In this document: positions 53,540 to 63,574 of the stretch, one piece after another
Layout: the number at the start of each line of letters is the position of its first letter
How positions within the stretch are numbered: the stretch's first letter is position 1
Notes under the pieces: model-generated
Told to the model about the DNA's origin: nothing
What the model saw: the letters and a program-made list of their open reading frames with translations, nothing else
Database searches by the model: none
Program-made: the position numbers and the translations under genes
Source: Ralstonia sp. RRA
GTDB taxonomy: Bacteria; Pseudomonadota; Gammaproteobacteria; Burkholderiales; Burkholderiaceae
Reading direction: 5' to 3'
Assembly: GCF_037023145.1 (NCBI RefSeq)
Contig: NZ_CP146091.1
Coordinates: 744,001 to 808,000 of the forward strand
DNA: 64,000 nucleotides

Positions 53540-53914
53540 ATGGAGACCGAAAAGATTCAGGTGGCGCATCCGTGGTGGCAGCCTGGGGTCTTTGCATCGG
53601 CCCCGGCGATTTTCCTGTGGATCTGTGCCCAACTGCCTGCCGACATGCTGGGCGAAATTTTTCATGCGGGCACGTCGCCCGACTCGCTCGCGCATGTGGG
53701 CGATACGCTATTCGTGATCGGCTGGACGGCCAGCGGCGCGCTGATGTGGCATGGCCGGCGGCACGTCGCGCGTGACGCCGATGTGACGGCACAAACTGCG
53801 GCAGAAGCGGCTTCCGTATCGGAGCGTGTGGCGCATCCGCATGGTCTGGCCGGGCTGCGTCAAAGCATGGCCCGTCGCTGGGAACGCATGCGGCATCCGA
53901 TCCCGTTGCACTGA
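53540..53914 (+). CDS. Hypothetical small membrane protein
   Basis: 124 aa, no recognised family. About residues 16-38 (GVFASAPAIFLWICAQLPADM) and 52-70 (VGDTLFVIGWTASGALMW) form two hydrophobic segments, followed by a basic cytoplasmic tail (RQSMARRWERMRHP). GGGAGGGCGCC precedes the ATG. It is followed by a terminator. Confidence 0.7.
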   Translation: METEKIQVAHPWWQPGVFASAPAIFLWICAQLPADMLGEIFHAGTSPDSLAHVGDTLFVIGWTASGALMWHGRRHVARDADVTAQTAAEAASVSERVAHPHGLAGLRQSMARRWERMRHPIPLH

Positions 53915-53939
53915 CCACTGACACCGATCTGTCGCAAAG

Positions 53940-53968
53940 AAAAAAGGCCGGAGCAATCCGGCCTTTTT
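53940..53968 (+). terminator. Bidirectional terminator
   Basis: GGCCGGA pairs with TCCGGCC around GCAA, flanked by A and T runs on both sides (AAAAAA, TTTTT). It can end both the plus-strand small membrane protein and the minus-strand DUF883/YqjE operon. Confidence 0.9.
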
Positions 53969-53979
53969 GTTGGGCATCG

Positions 53980-54516
53980 TCAGGAGGTGCTGCCTGGGAT
54001 GATCTCGTTTGCCTCGTCGCCGGGTGTGGCAACGGTAGCGGCATCGCCGGGTTGTTCGCCTTGCGCTTCCTGCCACTTGCGATAGCCCCACCATGCTGCC
54101 CCGGCCACCAGCCCCACCTTGCCGAGCCGGCGTGTCATGCGGCCAATCACGGTACGGCGCAGCCCGGCATAGGCCAGCGAGAGTGCCGTACCGACCAGCG
54201 GGTACTCGCGTGCAATGCCCAGCGCGCGCATCAGGCCGTTCGGTCGGGCCAATGGGCGGATCAGGCTCGGCAGCAGCGCGCCAAAGCCACCCAGGCTGAA
54301 CGTGCGGCTGGTGGCGCGGCTCACGTCGTTGCGAGCTTGCGCGTAGTCATAGCGCTCCAGCGCAGCGCGCGTGAGCAGCAGTTCCTTGCGCACGGCCAGC
54401 GGCAAACGGCCTTCGGCGCCACGGCGCGATGGCCGCACATGGTGCCGCGCGCTGTGAGCGGGTTCGTGTTCGGGGGCCGGGCTGGACGATGGCGTCGGTT
54501 GGGTCGGATCGGTCAT
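53980..54516 (-). CDS. Hypothetical protein, last gene of YqjE-type operon
   Basis: 178 aa from MTDPTQPTPSS. A proline/serine-rich N-terminus precedes helical regions (LPLAVRKELLLTRAALERYDYAQARNDV) and two weak hydrophobic segments (LVGTALSLAYAGLRR, KVGLVAGAAWWGYRKW). It overlaps yqjE by 4 bases, so the three-gene set DUF883-YqjE-this protein is one operon. YqjK-like proteins occupy this place in enterics; I see only positional similarity. Role in envelope stress inferred. Confidence 0.75.
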   Translation of the reverse strand: MTDPTQPTPSSSPAPEHEPAHSARHHVRPSRRGAEGRLPLAVRKELLLTRAALERYDYAQARNDVSRATSRTFSLGGFGALLPSLIRPLARPNGLMRALGIAREYPLVGTALSLAYAGLRRTVIGRMTRRLGKVGLVAGAAWWGYRKWQEAQGEQPGDAATVATPGDEANEIIPGSTS

Positions 54517-54890
54517 CGGCGCAGGATCTCCCGGTCTTTGTCGAGTTCGGCCAGCGTGGCCTCGAACAGCGGCGGCGCATTGCGCAGCGACGTGCGCACC
54601 TTCCACAGGCAGCCTGCCGCGCCCAGCGCGTAGAGCATGGCCATGACGGCCAGCGCTTGCCAGCGGTAGGTATCCCAGAACAGGATGGCGATGAGCGCCG
54701 TGAGCGTCATGATGGACAGTGCAATCAAGCTCACTGCCAGCATGCCGAGGAAGGCTGCACCAAGCAGCCGGTCTTTTTCTTCGGCCAGTTCGACGCTCGC
54801 CAGTTCGAGCCGCGTTTGCAGCATCGAGACGACCGTGCCGGCCAGTTTCTTCAGGGAGGCGAACAGCTTCGGGCTGGTGTCGTCGGTCAT
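54513..54890 (-). CDS. YqjE-type phage-holin-family membrane protein
   Basis: 125 aa from MTDDTSPKLFASLKKLAG. LQTRLELASVELAEEKDRLLGAAFLGMLAVSLIALSIM is the holin superfamily III (YqjE) pattern with two membrane helices, the second at ALAVMAMLYALGAAGCLW. Members occur with YqjD/ElaB-type ribosome-membrane proteins. It lies between the DUF883 gene and the 178-aa protein on the same strand. Confidence 0.85.
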   Translation of the reverse strand: MTDDTSPKLFASLKKLAGTVVSMLQTRLELASVELAEEKDRLLGAAFLGMLAVSLIALSIMTLTALIAILFWDTYRWQALAVMAMLYALGAAGCLWKVRTSLRNAPPLFEATLAELDKDREILRR

Positions 54891-55031
54891 GAAGGTTCCG
54901 GAGGGTACGAGGCGAAGCGCGTAACTGCCATTGCAGCACGTGCCATGCCCATGGCGGGACCGCCAGAATGCAACTGGCCGATGGCGCGATCCACTCAAGA
55001 GCGCGCCATCGGCCAGGAAGAGGGCTTCGGA

Positions 55032-55358
55032 TTACTTGCGGTTGAGCAGCAGACCGATCAGCAGGCCCACGCCCGCCGCCACGCCCACGGCTTGCCACGG
55101 ATGATCGTGAACGTAGTCATCGGTGGCGCGTGCGGCCGCCTTGCTCTTGTGGACCACGGCATCTTGCAGGTCCTGCGCCTTTTCCTTGGCTTGGCGCAGC
55201 ATGCCCATGCCGCGCTCGCGCAGCTCAGCGGCTTTTTCGCCGCTGGAGGAAGCTGCTTGTTTGAGCAGGGTTTCGGCGTCGGACAGAACGGTCTTCACGT
55301 CGGTCATCAGTTTCTCCTTATTGACGGATTCGGCCAGGTTGGGGGAGGTGTTCGTCAT
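55032..55358 (-). CDS. DUF883 family protein (YqjD/ElaB type)
   Basis: 108 aa from MTNTSPNLAES, with AAGGAC seven bases before the ATG (a start 30 bases upstream is rejected). A charged amphipathic helix (DVKTVLSDAETLLKQAASSSGEKAAELRERG) precedes the C-terminal GVAAGVGLLIGLLLNRK membrane anchor. In E. coli the family anchors to the inner membrane by its C-terminal helix and binds ribosomes in stationary phase. It heads the three-gene operon. Confidence 0.92.
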   Translation of the reverse strand: MTNTSPNLAESVNKEKLMTDVKTVLSDAETLLKQAASSSGEKAAELRERGMGMLRQAKEKAQDLQDAVVHKSKAAARATDDYVHDHPWQAVGVAAGVGLLIGLLLNRK

Positions 55359-55638
55359 GGTCGGGTCCTTGGTATTGGGGTGGTTCAATCGTCAATCTGT
55401 CGACGCGCTTATTCGCTAGCATATGTGTGGGCGTTGCGAAACTTCAAGCGCTCATGTCGCGCACGCTGCGATGGATCAAGGCCTTGGCCATTGTCCGGCA
55501 ATGTGCGCGTACCTTCCACCCTCTAACCAGCAAATGCCGCGCCTAATGACGAAAAGTGATGTTGTTGTGAATTTATAGTCGTTTTGGTTGGATGGCAATC
55601 TGGCTATAGTGGTTCCCAACCAGTGCATGGAGGACACG

Positions 55639-56277
55639 ATGTCTTTACGTTTGGGCGATATCGCCCCCGATTTCGAGCAGGATTCGAGCGAAGGCCGCAT
55701 CAAGTTTCATGAATGGCTGGGTAACAGCTGGGGCGTGCTGTTCTCGCATCCGGCCGATTACACGCCGGTGTGCACCACGGAGCTGGGTCTGACCGCCAAG
55801 CTCAAGGAAGAATTTGCCAAGCGCAATGTCAAGGCGATCGCGCTGTCGGTGGATTCGGTCGAGTCGCACAAGGGCTGGATCAACGACATCAACGAGACGC
55901 AGAACACCACGGTCAACTTCCCGATCATTGCTGACCCGGATCGCAAGGTTTCGCAGCTTTACGACATGATTCACCCGAATGCGAGCGAAACCTTTACCGT
56001 GCGTTCGCTGTTCGTGATCGATCCGAACAAGAAGGTTCGCCTGACGATTACGTATCCGGCGTCGACGGGGCGCAACTTCAACGAGGTGCTGCGCGTGATC
56101 GACTCGCTGCAGCTGACCGAGTATCACAGCGTGGCCACGCCGGGTAACTGGCAGGACGGGGATGACGTTGTCATCGTGCCGTCGCTCAAGGATGAAGAGG
56201 TCATCAAGCAGAAATTCCCGAAGGGCTACAAAGCGTTGCGTCCGTACCTGCGTCTGACGCCGCAGCCCAATAAGTAA
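55639..56277 (+). CDS. 1-Cys peroxiredoxin
   Basis: 212 aa. SHPADYTPVCTTELG holds the peroxidatic Cys in the PxxxTxxC-type pattern (T-P-V-C), and the C-terminal half FNEVLRVIDSLQLTEYHSVATPGNWQ is the Prx6/1-Cys class. It reduces hydroperoxides and protects the cytosol. GGAGGACACG precedes the ATG. A TTGGTT with TATAGT (55605-55610) is a weak upstream promoter. A strong terminator follows. Confidence 0.95.
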   Translation: MSLRLGDIAPDFEQDSSEGRIKFHEWLGNSWGVLFSHPADYTPVCTTELGLTAKLKEEFAKRNVKAIALSVDSVESHKGWINDINETQNTTVNFPIIADPDRKVSQLYDMIHPNASETFTVRSLFVIDPNKKVRLTITYPASTGRNFNEVLRVIDSLQLTEYHSVATPGNWQDGDDVVIVPSLKDEEVIKQKFPKGYKALRPYLRLTPQPNK

Positions 56278-56301
56278 CCGGCTCCTTGGTAGTGTGATTG
56301 C

Positions 56302-56330
56302 CGCCCGGCCTTCGTGCCGGGCGTTTTTTG
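56302..56330 (+). terminator. Terminator after peroxiredoxin
   Basis: CGCCCGGC pairs with GCCGGGCG around CTTCGT, followed by six T. It lies 24 bases after the stop. Confidence 0.9.
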
Positions 56331-56360
56331 CGTTTGTGCAAACGATCACGCGCGAGCCCA

Positions 56361-56405
56361 AAACAGAACCGGCCAGCCCTTGCGGGTCTGGCCGGTTTGT
56401 CTTTT
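56361..56405 (-). terminator. Terminator between convergent peroxiredoxin and purine permease
   Basis: ACCGGCCAG pairs with CTGGCCGGT around an 11-base loop. On the minus strand the stem is followed by TCTGTTTTG, and on the plus strand by TTGTCTTTTG. It lies 24 bases from the permease stop, so it probably serves that gene. Confidence 0.7.
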
Positions 56406-56428
56406 GCGGAAGACGCTTCAGCGCGCGA

Positions 56429-57820
56429 TCAGATCGCCCAGCCGCCGGCGTAGAACGCGACCAGCGCCACAGCGATGCCCACGGTGCCGACGTTCAGCTT
56501 GCGCCATTCGCCGGCCACCAGACGGCCAATCACCAGCGTTGCGAAGCCGAGCATGATGCCGGTGACGATATTGCAGGTCAGCACGATGAACACGGCGCAG
56601 ACCAGGCCAGCCAGTGCATCGACCATGTCGTCCATGTGCAGCTTGCTCACGCTTGAGAGCATCAGCAGACCGACGTACATCAGCGCAGGCGCCGTTGCGT
56701 ACGACGGCACCAGGCCAGCCAGCGGCGAGAAGAACATCACCGCAAGGAACAGCACGCCGACCACGACAGCCGTCAAGCCCGTCTTGCCGCCGGCAGCCAC
56801 GCCAACCGTCGACTCGATGTAGGCCGCAGCCGGGGCACCGCCGAAGAACGCCGAGAAGATCGAGCTGATCGAATCTGCCGTCAGGGCGCGACCACCGTTG
56901 ATGATCTGGCCCTTGTCGTTGAGCAGGCCAGCTTGGCCGGCCACCGCGCGGATCGTGCCGGTGGCATCGAACACCGCGGTCATCACCAGTGCCAGCACCG
57001 CGGGCAGCACGGCTGCAGAAAGCGCACCGCGAATATCCATCGCGCCAATCAGCGAGGCGTGGCCCGGCGAGCTGAGTGAGGGCAGGGCGAACACACCCGT
57101 GAACTTCACAGCCGGATCAAAGATCAGGCCCAGCGCCGAGATGGCGATGATCACGATCAGGATGCCGCCCGGCACGCGACGACGCTCCATGCCAAAGATG
57201 GCTGCCAGGCCCAGCACCGACATCATCACCGGGAAAGCGGTGACATGACCCAGTGCAACGGGCAGGCCAGCACCAGCGTTCTTGACCACCAGACCCACGT
57301 CGTTGGACGCGATCAGCAGCAGGAACAGGCCGATACCGATACCGGTGCCGTGCGCCACGCCCGAGGGCAGGTTGCGCAGAATCCACGAGCGCACACCGGT
57401 GGCGGAGATGGCAGTGAAGACAACCCCCATGAGGAAGACCGCGCCCAGCGCCACTTCCGGCGTGAGCTTCTGGCCCAGCACCAGGCCGAAGGCCATGAAG
57501 GCGGTGAGCGAAATCGCGCAGCCGATGGCGATCGGCAGCTTGGCCCACAGGCCCATCAGCAGCGAGCCGAAGGCGGTGGTCAGGCACACCGCAACGAACA
57601 CGGCGCTGGTGTCAAAGCCTGCCTTGCCGAGCATGCCGGGCACGACAAACACGGCGTAGACCATTGCCATGAAGGTGGTGATACCAGCCACGACCTCGCG
57701 CTTCTGGGTGCTGCCGCGTGCAGAAATCTGGAAATAACGATCAACCTGATCGTGGGTAGGCGCATCCGCGATGCCAGCGGCGCCAAGTTCCGTCGTCGAC
57801 GGAATGGACTGTTCAGCCAT
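56429..57820 (-). CDS. NCS2 family purine permease (guanine/hypoxanthine type)
   Basis: 463 aa with 12-14 membrane helices. Motifs: [22 protein letters not shown] near helix 1 (the azg/PbuG branch, with the TFMAM motif), [22 protein letters not shown], and [25 protein letters not shown]. This is the GhxP/PbuG-like branch that imports adenine, guanine or hypoxanthine. The ATG at 57820 has GGAG nearby. The specific purine cannot be read. Confidence 0.92.
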   Translation of the reverse strand: MAEQSIPSTTELGAAGIADAPTHDQVDRYFQISARGSTQKREVVAGITTFMAMVYAVFVVPGMLGKAGFDTSAVFVAVCLTTAFGSLLMGLWAKLPIAIGCAISLTAFMAFGLVLGQKLTPEVALGAVFLMGVVFTAISATGVRSWILRNLPSGVAHGTGIGIGLFLLLIASNDVGLVVKNAGAGLPVALGHVTAFPVMMSVLGLAAIFGMERRRVPGGILIVIIAISALGLIFDPAVKFTGVFALPSLSSPGHASLIGAMDIRGALSAAVLPAVLALVMTAVFDATGTIRAVAGQAGLLNDKGQIINGGRALTADSISSIFSAFFGGAPAAAYIESTVGVAAGGKTGLTAVVVGVLFLAVMFFSPLAGLVPSYATAPALMYVGLLMLSSVSKLHMDDMVDALAGLVCAVFIVLTCNIVTGIMLGFATLVIGRLVAGEWRKLNVGTVGIAVALVAFYAGGWAI

Positions 57821-58251
57821 GGTGGGTTGTCTCCTGGCAGAGCTCCGCGCTGATCGGTTTTGCGGAACCGACAACGTGAGGCGCCCTGTTCTGGTTTTGG
57901 TTCGGCTCGGGTGCCTGCGTACGCGCGCTGGCATTCTCCAGACCGTTGTCTCGCGATTGGTTTTGTCGCGTGGCGCTGCAATCTACGAATGGATCGCGCG
58001 CACGTTTTATCGGTGTGAGGGCGGCGCCAGTGATTCGATCCGCTGGCACTTGGAGCGAAGCATAGACGGGGGCCCACGGCCGATTCATGCGGCGAGACGT
58101 ATCCCGATCATTTGCAAATTTGTATAACGCTGGGGAGACCACGGGGGGAGAGAACGACAGTGCCCAGGACGGGCGAGAGGATGCGGCGGGTAATGCACGA
58201 GTGTGCACCAACCCGCCGAAAAACGCAAAGCGCAATCGGAGGTAAACCCGA
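57821..58251. other. Intergenic region between purine permease and gcdH
   Basis: About 430 bases with no supported gene. An inverted repeat GGCGGGT / ACCCGCC with an internal TGCAC-GAGT-GTGCA (58187-58219) lies after the gcdH stop but lacks a T run in either orientation. I looked for a purine riboswitch before the permease and saw none. Confidence 0.45.
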
Positions 58252-59445
58252 TCAGAAGAACGCTTGAATCCCCGTTTGTGCGCGACCCAGGATCAGCGCA
58301 TGGATGTCGTGCGTGCCTTCGTACGTATTCACCACTTCCAGGTTGACCACGTGGCGGATCACACCGAATTCATCGGAGATGCCGTTGCCGCCGAGCATGT
58401 CGCGCGCCACGCGGGCGATGTCGAGCGACTTGCCGCACGAATTGCGCTTCATGATCGAGGTGATTTCCACGGCGGCCGTGCCTTCATCCTTCATGCGGCC
58501 CAGGCGCAGGCAGCCTTGCAGGCCGAGCGTGATTTCGGTCTGCATGTCGGCCAGCTTCTTCTGCACAAGCTGGTTGGCAGCGAGCGGGCGGCCGAACTGC
58601 TTGCGGTCCAGCACGTACTGGCGCGCGCGGTGCCAGCAGTCTTCCGCCGCGCCCAGGGCACCCCAGGCGATACCGTAGCGCGCCGAGTTCAGGCACGTGA
58701 ACGGGCCCTTCAGGCCGCGCACGCCGGGCATCAGGTTTTCTTCCGGCACGAACACTTCGTCCAGCACGATCTCGCCGGTGATCGACGTGCGCAGGCCCAC
58801 CTTGCCGTGAATGGCGGGTGCGCTCAGGCCCTTCCAGCCCTTCTCAAGGATGAAGCCGCGGATCTCGTCCTCGCCGTTGTCGTTCGGCAGCTTGCCCCAC
58901 ACGACAAACACATCGGCGATGGGCGAGTTGGTGATCCACATCTTCGCGCCCGACAGCGAGTAGCCGCCGTCGACCTTCTTGGCACGCGTGATCATCGAGG
59001 CCGGATCAGAGCCGTGGTTGGGCTCGGTCAGGCCGAAGCAGCCGATCCACTCGCCAGTAGCCAGCTTGGGCAGGTACTTCTGCTTTTGCGCTTCGCTACC
59101 GAATTCGTAGATCGGCACCATCACCAGCGACGACTGCACGCTCATCATCGAGCGGTAGCCCGAGTCCACGCGCTCCACCTCACGCGCGATCAGGCCGTAG
59201 CTGACGTAGTTCAGGCCCGGGCCGCCGTACTGCTCGGGAATCGTCGGGCCCAGCAGGCCGAGTTCACCCATCTCACGGAAGATCGACGCATCGGTCTTCT
59301 CATGCCGGAACGATTCCAGCACGCGCGGCAGCAGCTTGTCCTGGCAGTACGAGGCGGCGGCGTCGCGCACCATGCGCTCGTCGTCGGTCAGTTGTTGGTC
59401 GAGCAGCAGGGGGTCGGCCCAGTTGAAGGCGTTGCGAGCAGTCAC
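58252..59445 (-). CDS. gcdH: Glutaryl-CoA dehydrogenase
   Basis: 397 aa acyl-CoA dehydrogenase. [18 protein letters not shown] is the flavin-contact motif, and [25 protein letters not shown] with the catalytic Glu in TYEGT is the glutaryl-CoA dehydrogenase C-terminus. It oxidises and decarboxylates glutaryl-CoA to crotonyl-CoA in lysine and tryptophan breakdown. It is divergent from an IclR-type gene, with a palindrome between them. Confidence 0.96.
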   Translation of the reverse strand: MTARNAFNWADPLLLDQQLTDDERMVRDAAASYCQDKLLPRVLESFRHEKTDASIFREMGELGLLGPTIPEQYGGPGLNYVSYGLIAREVERVDSGYRSMMSVQSSLVMVPIYEFGSEAQKQKYLPKLATGEWIGCFGLTEPNHGSDPASMITRAKKVDGGYSLSGAKMWITNSPIADVFVVWGKLPNDNGEDEIRGFILEKGWKGLSAPAIHGKVGLRTSITGEIVLDEVFVPEENLMPGVRGLKGPFTCLNSARYGIAWGALGAAEDCWHRARQYVLDRKQFGRPLAANQLVQKKLADMQTEITLGLQGCLRLGRMKDEGTAAVEITSIMKRNSCGKSLDIARVARDMLGGNGISDEFGVIRHVVNLEVVNTYEGTHDIHALILGRAQTGIQAFF

Positions 59446-59469
59446 AGCAGTAGTCTCCGAGTCTTTGTT

Positions 59470-59486
59470 GTTCCGGGATACGGAAC
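59470..59486. promoter_or_regulatory. Palindromic operator between gcdH and IclR-type gene
   Basis: GTTCCG-GGATA-CGGAAC is a perfect 6+6 inverted repeat with a 5-base centre, 24 bases before gcdH and 62 bases before the regulator ATG. TTTCGAAA follows at 59491-59498. GTTCCGnnnnnCGGAAC fits the general IclR-family target layout, so mutual regulation is likely. Inferred. Confidence 0.6.
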
Positions 59487-59548
59487 ACAGTTTCGAAATT
59501 TAGAGCTATGATAGCGCAACCGAAGACAATTTCCAGGCCTTTTTTGCC

Positions 59549-60388
59549 ATGAGCACAACCCGTCTCCCCGATCCCGAATTCGATGCCAGCGGTATTAGCG
59601 ATAGCAGCCGCGAAGGCGATCCGAACTTTGTGACGGCACTCGCCCGCGGGCTGGAACTGCTGCGCGCGTTCCGCCCCGGTGACACGCTGCTCGGCAACCA
59701 GGAATTCGTGCGCCGTACGGGCTTTCCCAAGGCGACCGTCAGCCGACTGGCAGGTACGCTGGTCTCGCTGGGCTACCTGCGTTATGACGAGGCGCTTGGC
59801 AAGTACGGGCTGGATGCAGGCGTATTGGCGTTGGGGTTTGCTTACCTTGCGTCGAGCGACGTGATTCAGCTCGCGCGGCCGCATATGAGCGCGTTTGCAC
59901 AGAAGCACGGCGTGTCGATTTCGCTCGGCAAGCGTGACAAGCTGGACATGGTCTATCTGGAAACGATCCGCCACGACAGCCCATCGATGAGCGGTTCGGC
60001 AGGGCTGGGCGTGGGCTCGCGGCTGTCGTTGCTGTCGAGTTCGATGGGACGGGCGTATCTGGCGTCGTTGCCTGCGGCAAAGCGTGAGCGCCTGTACGAG
60101 GCACTGCGCACGCAACAGCCAGCGCAATGGGCGGCAGAAGGTGCGGCAGCAGACGATGCAGTGAAGGCCGGCATGCGCGACGGCTATGCCGTATCGCTGC
60201 GCGACTGGCATCCGGCCATTCACGCGTGTGCGGTGGCGTTCTTCGTGCCGAGTCAGCGTGAACCGTATGTGGTGAGCTGCAGCGCGCCGTACGCATCGGC
60301 TGATGCAGAGCGCATTCGCGACGAGCTTGCGCCCGCGCTGCGAGAGTTCGCAGCGCGACTCGGCCAAGTGGTAGAACCAGCGATGTAG
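59549..60388 (+). CDS. IclR family transcriptional regulator
   Basis: 279 aa. N-terminal winged helix LARGLELLRAFRPGD ... GFPKATVSRLAGTLVSLGYL, then an effector-binding domain with ISLGKRDKLDMVYLE, LSLLSSSMGRAYLASL and a C-terminal CAVAFFVPSQREPYVVSCSAP. IclR proteins sense aromatic or carboxylic acids. Divergent from gcdH with a shared palindrome, it probably controls glutaryl-CoA metabolism. Confidence 0.94.
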   Translation: MSTTRLPDPEFDASGISDSSREGDPNFVTALARGLELLRAFRPGDTLLGNQEFVRRTGFPKATVSRLAGTLVSLGYLRYDEALGKYGLDAGVLALGFAYLASSDVIQLARPHMSAFAQKHGVSISLGKRDKLDMVYLETIRHDSPSMSGSAGLGVGSRLSLLSSSMGRAYLASLPAAKRERLYEALRTQQPAQWAAEGAAADDAVKAGMRDGYAVSLRDWHPAIHACAVAFFVPSQREPYVVSCSAPYASADAERIRDELAPALREFAARLGQVVEPAM

Positions 60389-60460
60389 CCCCCAGCGAAC
60401 GACGAGAGATCGCTCCAACGACAGCACAAGCAGTCCAACGGTTTGGCCGTTGATGCCCTA

Positions 60461-60626
60461 GATGGCGCCTTGAATTTCTGTTGCACGGAGGAAAAAGAGG
60501 GGAGGCTTGTCTGAGCGAAGCGAGTTTGCCTCCCCTCCCTCCTTGCGACAGAAATTCAAGGAGTCTTTCGCCATCTCGGGCGCGCCTTTCTTTGCTTACT
60601 TTCTTTGGCAAGACAAAGAAAGTGAG
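60461..60626. repeat. Composite palindromic repeat between IclR-type gene and kynA
   Basis: No gene in the 284-base gap. Arms CCTTGAATTTCTGT... (60468-60491) and the matching complement (60538-60561) pair at 22 of 24 positions. Inside, GAGGGGAGGC (60497-60506) pairs with GCCTCCCCTC (60528-60537), with a 5-base A bulge. GATGGCG/CGCCATC lie outside. A second hairpin CTTACTTTCTTTG-GCAAGA-CAAAGAAAGTGAG (60595-60626) resembles intergenic repeats seen in beta-proteobacteria. REP-like elements. Confidence 0.75.
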
Positions 60627-60672
60627 TCAGCCCCGGCAGGGGATGAAACCGGGGATGGACCAACAGCAAAAA

Positions 60673-61557
60673 TCACAAATCCGTCCGCAACTTCCAAAGC
60701 TCCGGAAACAGCACCACGTCCAACATCTTGCGCAGATAGCCCACACCTTCAGTGCCGCCGGTGCCGCGCTTGAACCCGATCACACGTTCCACCGTAGTGA
60801 CATGGCGGAAGCGCCATTGCCGGAACGCATCTTCCAGATCAACAAACTTCTCGGCCAGTTCGTACAGCTCCCAGTGGTGCGTCGGATCGCGATAGACCTC
60901 AAGCCAAGCCGCTTCCACTGAAGCGTTGTAGGTAACGGGGCGCGACCAATCCCGCTCCACACAATCCGCATCGAACGCAAAGCCATGACGCGCCATGTAG
61001 CGCACGGCCTCGTCATACAGTGACGGCGTCTCCAGCGCAGCCTTCACCTGCTCGTAATGCTCCGGACGATGCGCATGCGGCTTCAACATCGCCGCGTTCT
61101 TGTTGCCGAGAATGAACTCGATCTCGCGATACTGATACGACTGGAAGCCTGACGACTGCCCCAGGTGCGGCCGCATGGCCGAGTACTCCGGCGGCGTCAT
61201 CGTGGCGAGCACATTCCACGCCTGTACGAGCTGATCCATGATGCGCGACACGCGCGCCAGCATCTTGAACGCCGGCGGCAGGTTGTCGTTGCGCACGCAA
61301 TCACGCGCCGCGCGCAGCTCATGCAGCATCAGCTTCATCCACAGCTCGGTGGTCTGGTGCTGCACGATGAAGAGCATCTCGTTGTGATCCGGTGAACGTG
61401 GGTGCTGCGCGTTCAGGATCTGGTCGAGCGCGAGGTAGTCCCCATAGCTCATCGACTTCGAGAAATCGAGCTGCGCGTTGTGCCAGCCTTCGCCTTCGTT
61501 GCCTTGTGCGGCATGCATGGGGCAGCCCGATGCTGCAGGTTGATTCGGATTCGACAT
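60673..61557 (-). CDS. kynA: Tryptophan 2,3-dioxygenase
   Basis: 294 aa. [48 protein letters not shown] is the heme-pocket start. The last section [19 protein letters not shown] is typical. It oxidises L-tryptophan to N-formylkynurenine. It follows kynU by 1 base; the order kynB-kynU-kynA is the standard operon. Confidence 0.97.
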   Translation of the reverse strand: MSNPNQPAASGCPMHAAQGNEGEGWHNAQLDFSKSMSYGDYLALDQILNAQHPRSPDHNEMLFIVQHQTTELWMKLMLHELRAARDCVRNDNLPPAFKMLARVSRIMDQLVQAWNVLATMTPPEYSAMRPHLGQSSGFQSYQYREIEFILGNKNAAMLKPHAHRPEHYEQVKAALETPSLYDEAVRYMARHGFAFDADCVERDWSRPVTYNASVEAAWLEVYRDPTHHWELYELAEKFVDLEDAFRQWRFRHVTTVERVIGFKRGTGGTEGVGYLRKMLDVVLFPELWKLRTDL

Positions 61558-61558
61558 C

Positions 61559-62812
61559 TCAGGTCACCAGCGTACGTTCGTTGAATTGGGCCGATTGCCA
61601 CGCGCCGGTTTCCAGCACGTCGCGCAGGATTTCCACGGCGTCCCACACATCGGCAAAGCTTGTGTACAGCGGCGTGAAGCCGAAGCGCATGATCTGCGGC
61701 TCGCGGTAATCGCCGATCACGCCGCGCGCGATCAGCGCCTGCACCACGGCGTAGCCGTTCGGGTGTTCATAGCTGACGTGGCTGCCGCGCACAGCGTGGT
61801 CACGCGGCGTGGCGAGCGTGAGCGGGAACCCCGCGCAACGCGTTTCCACCAGCGTGATGAAGAGGTCGGTCAGCGCGAGCGATTTGGCGCGCAGCGCGGC
61901 CATCGACGTCTGCGCAAAAATGTCGAGCCCGCATTCGACCATCGCCATCGACGTGATCGGCTGCGTGCCGCACAGGAAGCGGCCGATGCCGGCATCCGCG
62001 TCGTAGCGCGATTCCATCGCGAACGGCCGCGCATGGCCCCACCAGCCCGACAGCGGCTGCCAGAAGCGATCACGCAGCGCCGGTGCGACCCACACAAAGG
62101 CAGGCGAACCCGGGCCGCCGTTCAGATATTTGTAGGTGCAGCCGATGGCGTAATCCGCGCCGCCGGCGTGCAGGTCCACCGGCACGGCGCCGGCCGAATG
62201 CGCCAGATCCCAGATCGCCAGCGCGCCATGCTTGTGCGCCAGCGCAGAGACGGCCGCCATGTCGTACATGTGGCCGCTCTTGTAGTTCACGTGCGTGAGC
62301 ATGGTGATGGCCACGTCGTCACCCAGCGCACCTTCCAGCTCGTCGGGCGAATCGATCAAGCGCAGCTTGTAGCCATCGCGCAGCAGATCGGCCAGACCTT
62401 CGGCGATGTACAGGTCGGTCGGGAAGTTGTGCGTTTCCGAGACGATGATCTTGCGATTCGGCGCGTCTTCACGCTGCACGCGGATTGCGGCGGCCAGCAC
62501 TTTGAACAGATTGATCGACGTGGTGTCGGTGACGACGACTTCGTCTTCACGTGCGCCGATCAGCGGGGCGAGCTTGTTGCCCAGGCGGCGCGGCAGTTCG
62601 AACCAGCCGGCCTGGTTCCAGCTGCGGATCAGGCCGTCACCCCATTCACTGGCGACGACTTCCTGTGCGCGGGCCAGCGCGGCTTTCGGGCGGGCGCCGA
62701 GCGAATTACCGTCCAGGTAGATCACGCCGTCGGGCAGCGCAAAGGCATCGCGCAGCGGGGCGATCGGGTCGGCCGCGTCGCGTTCGAGGCAGGAGTTGCG
62801 GGTCAAAGTCAT
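61559..62812 (-). CDS. kynU: Kynureninase
   Basis: 417 aa PLP enzyme. [17 protein letters not shown] is at the N-terminus, [16 protein letters not shown] supplies the Asp, and [16 protein letters not shown] holds the PLP lysine. It cleaves kynurenine to anthranilate and alanine. The start [13 protein letters not shown] fits family length; the frame extends upstream but is not conserved. Between kynB (40 bases upstream) and kynA (1 base downstream). Confidence 0.97.
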   Translation of the reverse strand: MTLTRNSCLERDAADPIAPLRDAFALPDGVIYLDGNSLGARPKAALARAQEVVASEWGDGLIRSWNQAGWFELPRRLGNKLAPLIGAREDEVVVTDTTSINLFKVLAAAIRVQREDAPNRKIIVSETHNFPTDLYIAEGLADLLRDGYKLRLIDSPDELEGALGDDVAITMLTHVNYKSGHMYDMAAVSALAHKHGALAIWDLAHSAGAVPVDLHAGGADYAIGCTYKYLNGGPGSPAFVWVAPALRDRFWQPLSGWWGHARPFAMESRYDADAGIGRFLCGTQPITSMAMVECGLDIFAQTSMAALRAKSLALTDLFITLVETRCAGFPLTLATPRDHAVRGSHVSYEHPNGYAVVQALIARGVIGDYREPQIMRFGFTPLYTSFADVWDAVEILRDVLETGAWQSAQFNERTLVT

Positions 62813-62852
62813 GGTGATGTTGGGGCGATGAAAGCGTTGGTGTTCTGTGGGA

Positions 62853-63482
62853 TCAGGGCAGGCTGCGCAGCACGGCGCGCACGGGGCTCGCGTCGAGCGT
62901 GGCGAACTTGAGCGGCAGGGCAATCAGCTCGTAATCACCGGCGGGCACCTCGTCGAGCACCAGCCCTTCGAGAATGGCCAGGCCGTGTTTGCCGACGGCA
63001 TGGTGCGCGTCCATGGTCTTGGAGGTCTGCGGGTCGAGCGAGGCGGTGTCGACGCCGATCAGCTTGACGCCGTGCCTGGCCAGCAACTCGATGGTCTCGG
63101 GCGCGACGGCGGCAAAGTTGTCGTCCCACGTGGTCTGCGGCATTTGCGTGTACGTGCGCAGCAGCACGCGCGGTGGCGTATCAGTGAGCGCATCACGCAC
63201 GTGTTCCGGCTCAACGCGCGCCACGCCTACACAGTGAATGACGCGGCAGGGGCCAAGGTAGGCGTCCAGCGGCACTTGCCCGATGGCCGCGCCATCTGAG
63301 TGATAGTGCAGCGGCGCATCGGCATGCGCGCCGGTGTGCGGCGACAGCGTGATGCGTCCGACGTTGACCGGGCAGTCACCTTCGAGCTTCCACGCAATTT
63401 CCTGCGAAAACGGCGTGTCGCCGGGCCAGGTAGGCGTGGCGGTCGAGAGGGCGGGGCTGATGTCCCACAAAGTGCGTTCCAA
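62853..63482 (-). CDS. kynB: Kynurenine formamidase
   Basis: 209 aa, cyclase-family fold. [20 protein letters not shown] and the metal motif [12 protein letters not shown] are diagnostic. It hydrolyses N-formylkynurenine to kynurenine. The start is a TTG (63482-63480) with TGGAG five bases upstream, giving [10 protein letters not shown] as [10 protein letters not shown] and the usual length; the nearest upstream ATG would add about 36 unconserved residues. Confidence 0.95.
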   Translation of the reverse strand: MERTLWDISPALSTATPTWPGDTPFSQEIAWKLEGDCPVNVGRITLSPHTGAHADAPLHYHSDGAAIGQVPLDAYLGPCRVIHCVGVARVEPEHVRDALTDTPPRVLLRTYTQMPQTTWDDNFAAVAPETIELLARHGVKLIGVDTASLDPQTSKTMDAHHAVGKHGLAILEGLVLDEVPAGDYELIALPLKFATLDASPVRAVLRSLP

Positions 63483-63574
63483 GGCGGCTCCAGGGCAGAA
63501 AACTCGGTGAATCCGTGCCGAAATGATAGGGAAATCTACGCGCAATGGGTTTGCATATTCGTGCGTGCGATCCG

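Noticed and set aside
53980..55098. 372-codon version of the protein at 53980-54516
   Set aside because: The extension overlaps yqjE in another frame; the start at 54516 with a 4-base overlap is preferred.
58264..59511. 415-codon plus-strand frame opposite gcdH
   Set aside because: Shadow frame; no conserved motif or ribosome-binding site.
61586..62911. 441-codon plus-strand frame opposite kynureninase
   Set aside because: Composition is Arg/His/Gly biased and the antisense gene has full family motifs.
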